This document shows positions 60,366 through 64,000 of a DNA stretch of 64,000 nucleotides, piece by piece. The notes under the pieces were generated by a model. That model did no database searches. It was not told the origin of the DNA and saw only the letters and a program-made list of their open reading frames with translations. Source of the DNA: Gemmatimonadota bacterium (GTDB taxonomy: Bacteria > Gemmatimonadota > Gemmatimonadetes > Gemmatimonadales > Gemmatimonadaceae); the NCBI GenBank assembly GCA_040388625.1, contig JAZKBK010000003.1, forward strand, positions 372,001 through 436,000, written 5' to 3'. The stretch's first letter is position 1; each line of letters begins with the position of its first letter. The translations under genes were made by a program, and so were the position numbers.

Positions 60366-60890
60366 ATGGATTTTGATGTAACGACCGGAGTCGCGGTCCT
60401 CGAACGAACTCCCCACGCCCTGCGCGCAATGCTCACGGGACTGGGATCGGCATGGATCGACGCAAATGAAGGCGCGGAGACCTGGAGTCCCTATGACAAT
60501 GTCGGTCACCTGATCCATGGCGAGCGCACGGACTGGATTCCCCGTGCGCAGATCATTCTCGCCCAAGGTGAGAATCGTCGCTTCACACCATTCGACCGTT
60601 TCGCTCAGTTCCGTGAGAGCAAGGGCAAGTCGCTCGCCGATCTGTTGGACGAATTCTCAAACTTGCGATCGGCCAACCTGGCTACACTTGCAGGATGGAA
60701 GCTTTCCGACGAACAACTCGCGTTGAAGGGTGAGCATCCGGAACTCGGGACGGTCACGCTCCGGCAGTTATTGTCGGCATGGGTCGTACACGACCTCGGA
60801 CACATTGCTCAGATCGCTCGTGTGATGGCGAAACAATACCGCGACGCTGTCGGACCATGGCGCGTCTATCTTCCGGTGCTGGATCGCTGA
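60366..60890 (+). CDS. DinB-superfamily protein
   Basis: 174 residues. The DinB fold with metal His positions: YDNVGHLIHGERTDWIPRAQ and LSAWVVHDLGHIAQIARVMA. The middle has EFSNLRSANLATLAGWKLSD. Probably in one unit with the reductase gene. Different subgroup from the DinB protein at 55016. Confidence 0.9.
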   Translation: MDFDVTTGVAVLERTPHALRAMLTGLGSAWIDANEGAETWSPYDNVGHLIHGERTDWIPRAQIILAQGENRRFTPFDRFAQFRESKGKSLADLLDEFSNLRSANLATLAGWKLSDEQLALKGEHPELGTVTLRQLLSAWVVHDLGHIAQIARVMAKQYRDAVGPWRVYLPVLDR

Positions 60891-60947
60891 CCTGCTGAAA
60901 CACACCTGACGAGCAGACCCGTACCGCACGCACGTGGATGGCCGCGA

Positions 60948-60983
60948 GCCGCTGGCTTCATCTGATGGAATGAAGCCAGCGGC
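60948..60983. terminator. Bidirectional hairpin between convergent genes
   Basis: A 14-base perfect stem GCCGCTGGCTTCAT / ATGAAGCCAGCGGC with an 8-base loop, between the DinB gene (+) and the esterase (-). No T-run, so it may need Rho or act as a stabiliser. Confidence 0.7.
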
Positions 60984-60995
60984 ACGAAGGGGGCG

Positions 60996-62066
60996 TTACT
61001 TCGGAAAGATCACCGGGAACACTTCGTCCGTCGTGAAGATGCAGCGATCGTTGTGACCGCACTCCGGAACGATGATCGCGTGGTGCTTGGCGCCGAGTGT
61101 CTCGTTGACATACTTGAAGAACGCTTCGCCGCGTGCGCGTCGCGTCGGGCCCTGCGCCATCGCGGACGGAGATGAATCGAATCCGCCGAGCGGCAGTACG
61201 TCCACCTGGCCCAGCAGGTATGTCGTCGGACGCTCGACCAGCTGCTTCTTCAATTGCTCGTCCGACATCTTTGCAGTGTAGGAGTTGCGATTCTCGAGAC
61301 CGGACGGCCACTGATTGTACGTTGCAACCTTGGTCGAGTCGAACGGACCGTAGGTGAAATCCGCGTTCACCTTCTCTCCATTCGGACCCAGCGCTTCCTT
61401 GTATGCATCGACTGGATCTGCGTTGCCCGTGGGCAGCGGCCGCACGGCAGCCGGCCATGCGTAGCTCGACGGATTGGCTACGGCGTAACTCATCGTCACA
61501 CCCTTGAGCGTTCCGTCGACCTTGTTCGCCATCTCGTAGCGCGTCGCGAACTGTCCGCCCGCTGAATGTCCTGTGACGACGATGTGCTTGAGGTTCGGGA
61601 AATTCTTTTTGTTTGCGAGCTTGCGTACGATCTCGTCGACGAAGTCGAATGCGGAAAGGTCCGGATTGGTCGGCGACATGCCGCCCGATCGCCAGCTGTC
61701 ACGTCGCTCGGGCCAGATCACCTCGTTCGCCGCCGGCTTGTCGGTGCCAGCGGTGAAGTGTGGCGCGATGATGACCGTGTTGTTGAGCGCGTTAGCGAGA
61801 AATCCCGCTGACGTTGCTGTCTCGAAGTAGTGATCCGCATTGCGATTCGCACCGTGGACCATGATGAGCGCGCGTGTCATAGCCGCGTTCGGCTTGTCCA
61901 GGGAGTATGTCGAATACACCATCGACCGCGCGGGTCCACTGCCAAAGACTATCCATTGCTCGCAAGCCGTAGTCGCGTGCGTGCAGGGAGCGCCGGTTTG
62001 CGCCTGGCTCGCTGCCGGAATTAACATGAGAGCAGCGGCAGAAACAAAGAGGGAGGATTTTCGCAT
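60996..62066 (-). CDS. Secreted alpha/beta-hydrolase (esterase/depolymerase-like)
   Basis: 356 residues from ATG at 62066; signal peptide ~1-23 (LFVSAAALMLIPAASQAQ). Oxyanion HG in IMVHGANRNADHYFE, nucleophile Ser168 in the GHSAGG motif, and a C-terminal His in AIIVPECGHNDRCIF. The PHB-depolymerase/feruloyl esterase-like group has this arrangement. Upstream in-frame sequence to 62177 is non-coding-like. Substrate unknown. Confidence 0.88.
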   Translation of the reverse strand: MRKSSLFVSAAALMLIPAASQAQTGAPCTHATTACEQWIVFGSGPARSMVYSTYSLDKPNAAMTRALIMVHGANRNADHYFETATSAGFLANALNNTVIIAPHFTAGTDKPAANEVIWPERRDSWRSGGMSPTNPDLSAFDFVDEIVRKLANKKNFPNLKHIVVTGHSAGGQFATRYEMANKVDGTLKGVTMSYAVANPSSYAWPAAVRPLPTGNADPVDAYKEALGPNGEKVNADFTYGPFDSTKVATYNQWPSGLENRNSYTAKMSDEQLKKQLVERPTTYLLGQVDVLPLGGFDSSPSAMAQGPTRRARGEAFFKYVNETLGAKHHAIIVPECGHNDRCIFTTDEVFPVIFPK

Positions 62067-62230
62067 GAGAAACGGTTTCGAGGAAAAAGATGATCGCGAG
62101 GAGATCATCTCGGGGGCCATCCTGGTGCGCAGAAGAATACGCCCCGATGTCGCGACTCGTTGAGTCTCTCCGCGCAACGCATTACCGCGCGGCCTTCCCC
62201 ACGCGCATCAGTCGGACGCATATTCGACGC

Positions 62231-63934
62231 ATGACCTCACGGCGTGAATTTGTGGAGCAGGCGACCCTGTCTGCGCTCGGCCTGATGATGCCGATCCCTG
62301 ATGTGTCGAGCACGACGCGGAAGTTATCCGTGCCGCAATCGCGCAATGGCTTCCTTGACCTGCTTCGCATGCCGGATCGCGTGATTGTCCAGACGACCAC
62401 AGGCAATCAATCGCTTGATCACCACTCAGGCGAGAGCTGGACGGGCGACGCCGGCGTGGTCGTCACGACATCGATACGGACCGGGGCGCTTCACGTAGCG
62501 CTTTCTGCGCCGTCGATCGCGATAAGACGATTGTATCTCCGCTGGCGCGGCGACATGGCCGGCACGCGTCTCATCATGGGTGACGCTTGGGAGCGCGCGT
62601 ACGGCGATCTCGAGTGGCGTACGTGGATCCCCGATCGCGTCATGCCATGGTATTTCGCTACGCACGATGGCACACACACGAATACATATGGAGTTCGTAC
62701 TGGCGCCAATGCATTCTGCTTCTGGCAGATCGACAGACATGGCATCAGCCTTTGCGCGGACGTGAGGAGCGGCGCTCTGGGCGTGCAGCTCGGTGAGCGC
62801 ACTCTCGATGTCTGTGACATCGTCTGTCGCGCTGGTCGCGAGGGCGAGTCCGCGTTCGCGGCCGTGCATTCGTTCTGTCGCCAGATGTGTCCCGACCCGC
62901 GGCTCCCGTCGCAACCGGTTTATGGAAGCAACGACTGGTACTGGGCGTACGGAAAGAACAGCGCCGATTCGGTGCGCGTCGATGCTAGGCACATCGTAGA
63001 GCTTTCACCCGCAGGGAAGAACCGGCCATTCGTCGTGATCGACGACGGATGGCAGCCAGGACGCGGAAAGGATGAGACCGGCGCCGGGACATGGGATCGT
63101 GGCAACGAAAAATTCCCGCACATGCCAGGCCTCACCGCCGACATCCGAAACATCGGCGCACGTGCCGGCGTGTGGATTCGTCCGCTGCAGCCGACGGCGG
63201 ACACTCCGGACAGCTGGCGCCTGGCGCGTACACGCACCGTGCTCGATCCAACTGTGCCAGAAGTCCGCCAGAAGATCACCGACGACATCGCACGGTTACG
63301 CGGATGGGGCTTCGAGCTGATCAAGCACGACTACACGACCTTCGACATCTTCGGTCGCTGGGGCTTCCAGATGGACACCGATCTCACGCGCGGCGAATGG
63401 AAATTCGCGTCCGGCACAGGCAGGACGACGGCGGAAGTGATAAATGATCTCTACGGAACCATCCGTGCAGCTGCCGGCGAGAGCCTCGTCATCGGATGCA
63501 ACACGGTGAGCCACCTGTCGGCCGGACACTTCGAGCTGTGCAGGATCGGCGACGATACCAGTGGCACCGACTGGGCACGCACGCGGAAGATGGGCGTGAA
63601 CTCGCTCGCCTTCCGCGGTGCTCAACATGACGCGTTCTACGCTGCCGACGCGGATTGCGTGGGCGTGACTAACGACATTCCGTGGACGTTCAATCGGCAG
63701 TGGCTCGACCTGCTTGCCCGGAGCGGCACGACGCTCTTCGTGTCGCTCGCGCCGGACGCACTCGGTGCCCAGCAGCGCGCGGATCTCCGCAATGCACTCG
63801 CACTCGCCGCAACACGCCAGCCGCGAGGCGAGCCGCTCGATTGGCAGCGTACCGTCTATCCCGAACAGTGGAGACTGGGGAACGAAGAACGCAGTTTCGA
63901 CTGGGTGAGCGCCGACGGCATCGGGCTGCCGTGA
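62231..63934 (+). CDS. TAT-exported alpha-galactosidase-like glycoside hydrolase (GH36)
   Basis: 567 residues from ATG at 62231, starting MTSRREFVEQATLSALGLMM, a twin-arginine signal. GH36/melibiase-type barrel: FVVIDDGWQPGRG, a nucleophile in LIKHDYT (Asp367), and acid/base in CRIGDDTSGTDW (Asp441/442). Complete, ending 66 bases before the window end. Likely acts on alpha-galactosides outside the cytoplasm; exact sugar not clear. Upstream open sequence to 62090 is not conserved. Confidence 0.85.
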   Translation: MTSRREFVEQATLSALGLMMPIPDVSSTTRKLSVPQSRNGFLDLLRMPDRVIVQTTTGNQSLDHHSGESWTGDAGVVVTTSIRTGALHVALSAPSIAIRRLYLRWRGDMAGTRLIMGDAWERAYGDLEWRTWIPDRVMPWYFATHDGTHTNTYGVRTGANAFCFWQIDRHGISLCADVRSGALGVQLGERTLDVCDIVCRAGREGESAFAAVHSFCRQMCPDPRLPSQPVYGSNDWYWAYGKNSADSVRVDARHIVELSPAGKNRPFVVIDDGWQPGRGKDETGAGTWDRGNEKFPHMPGLTADIRNIGARAGVWIRPLQPTADTPDSWRLARTRTVLDPTVPEVRQKITDDIARLRGWGFELIKHDYTTFDIFGRWGFQMDTDLTRGEWKFASGTGRTTAEVINDLYGTIRAAAGESLVIGCNTVSHLSAGHFELCRIGDDTSGTDWARTRKMGVNSLAFRGAQHDAFYAADADCVGVTNDIPWTFNRQWLDLLARSGTTLFVSLAPDALGAQQRADLRNALALAATRQPRGEPLDWQRTVYPEQWRLGNEERSFDWVSADGIGLP

Positions 63935-64000
63935 TCGGCGGCTCGGCACCGCCAACGTTTCTCCAGCGAACGATCTAACCCGCGATCGGCGGCCCGAACC

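Noticed and set aside
1-64000. tRNA, rRNA, CRISPR, insertion sequences, prophage
   Set aside because: I found no tRNA-like cloverleaf, no repeat-spacer array and no transposase or integrase in any frame.

Overview
The window is high-GC bacterial DNA. About 45 kb of it (241-42974) is one nearly complete flagellar locus from a diderm bacterium; rod, P-ring and L-ring genes flgA, flgH and flgI are all present. A Gemmatimonadota (Gemmatimonas-like) origin is the best inference. The Ser/Thr kinase at 43067 has the N-terminal layout common in that phylum, and the accessory genes (ECF42/DGPF pair, LVIVD propeller, LURP-one, DinB proteins) fit. No rRNA or marker gene is present to prove it.

Layout. 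1-171: start of an unknown minus-strand gene that leaves the window. 241-12019 (minus strand): late flagellar genes, namely a receiver protein, a hybrid histidine kinase, a CheZ-like phosphatase, cheY, flgM, a small unknown gene, fliS, a fliT-like gene, a very large fliD, flagellin fliC, fliW and flgL. 12185-13627: a sigma-54 activator (REC-AAA+-Fis). 13820-24585: flgB-flgC-unknown-fliE-fliF-fliG-fliH-fliI-fliJ-motE-like-fliK-flgD-flgE, closed by a strong terminator. 24846-33921: fliL-fliM-fliN-fliO-fliP-fliQ-fliR-flhB-flhA-flhG-like-fliA. 34099-40608: flgF-flgG-flgA-flgH-flgI-flgJ-flgN-flgK-csrA. Then an orphan histidine-phosphotransfer-like protein (minus strand), motA and motB.

43067-63934 is ordinary accessory genome: a Ser/Thr kinase, AlkA-type glycosylase, TPR protein, DUF3052-like protein, DGPF/ECF42 pair, beta-barrel protein, ArsR/AHSA1 pair with a visible operator, cupin, DUF305, LVIVD propeller, two DinB proteins, two methyltransferases, an LPG-synthase-like membrane protein, LURP-one, a phosphatidyltransferase, a RibD/DHFR-like reductase, an esterase and a GH36-like alpha-galactosidase. 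No rRNA, tRNA, CRISPR array or insertion sequence was seen.

Regulation is unusually legible. GG-N10-GC sigma-54 sites precede flgB, fliL and flgF, the three structural operons, and the sigma-54 activator sits among them. Sigma-28 sites (TAAA-N15/16-CCGATA type) precede fliC, flgM-cheY and flgL-fliW, and FliA/FlgM are both encoded here. fliW and csrA are both present, and the fliC leader has GGA motifs, one in a small hairpin loop, so the FliW-CsrA-flagellin switch is probably used. The most unusual structural points are a FliK-like protein with an inserted M15-type peptidoglycan peptidase domain (the locus FlgJ has no hydrolase domain), and an FlhG-like protein that has lost both P-loop lysines while flhF is missing.
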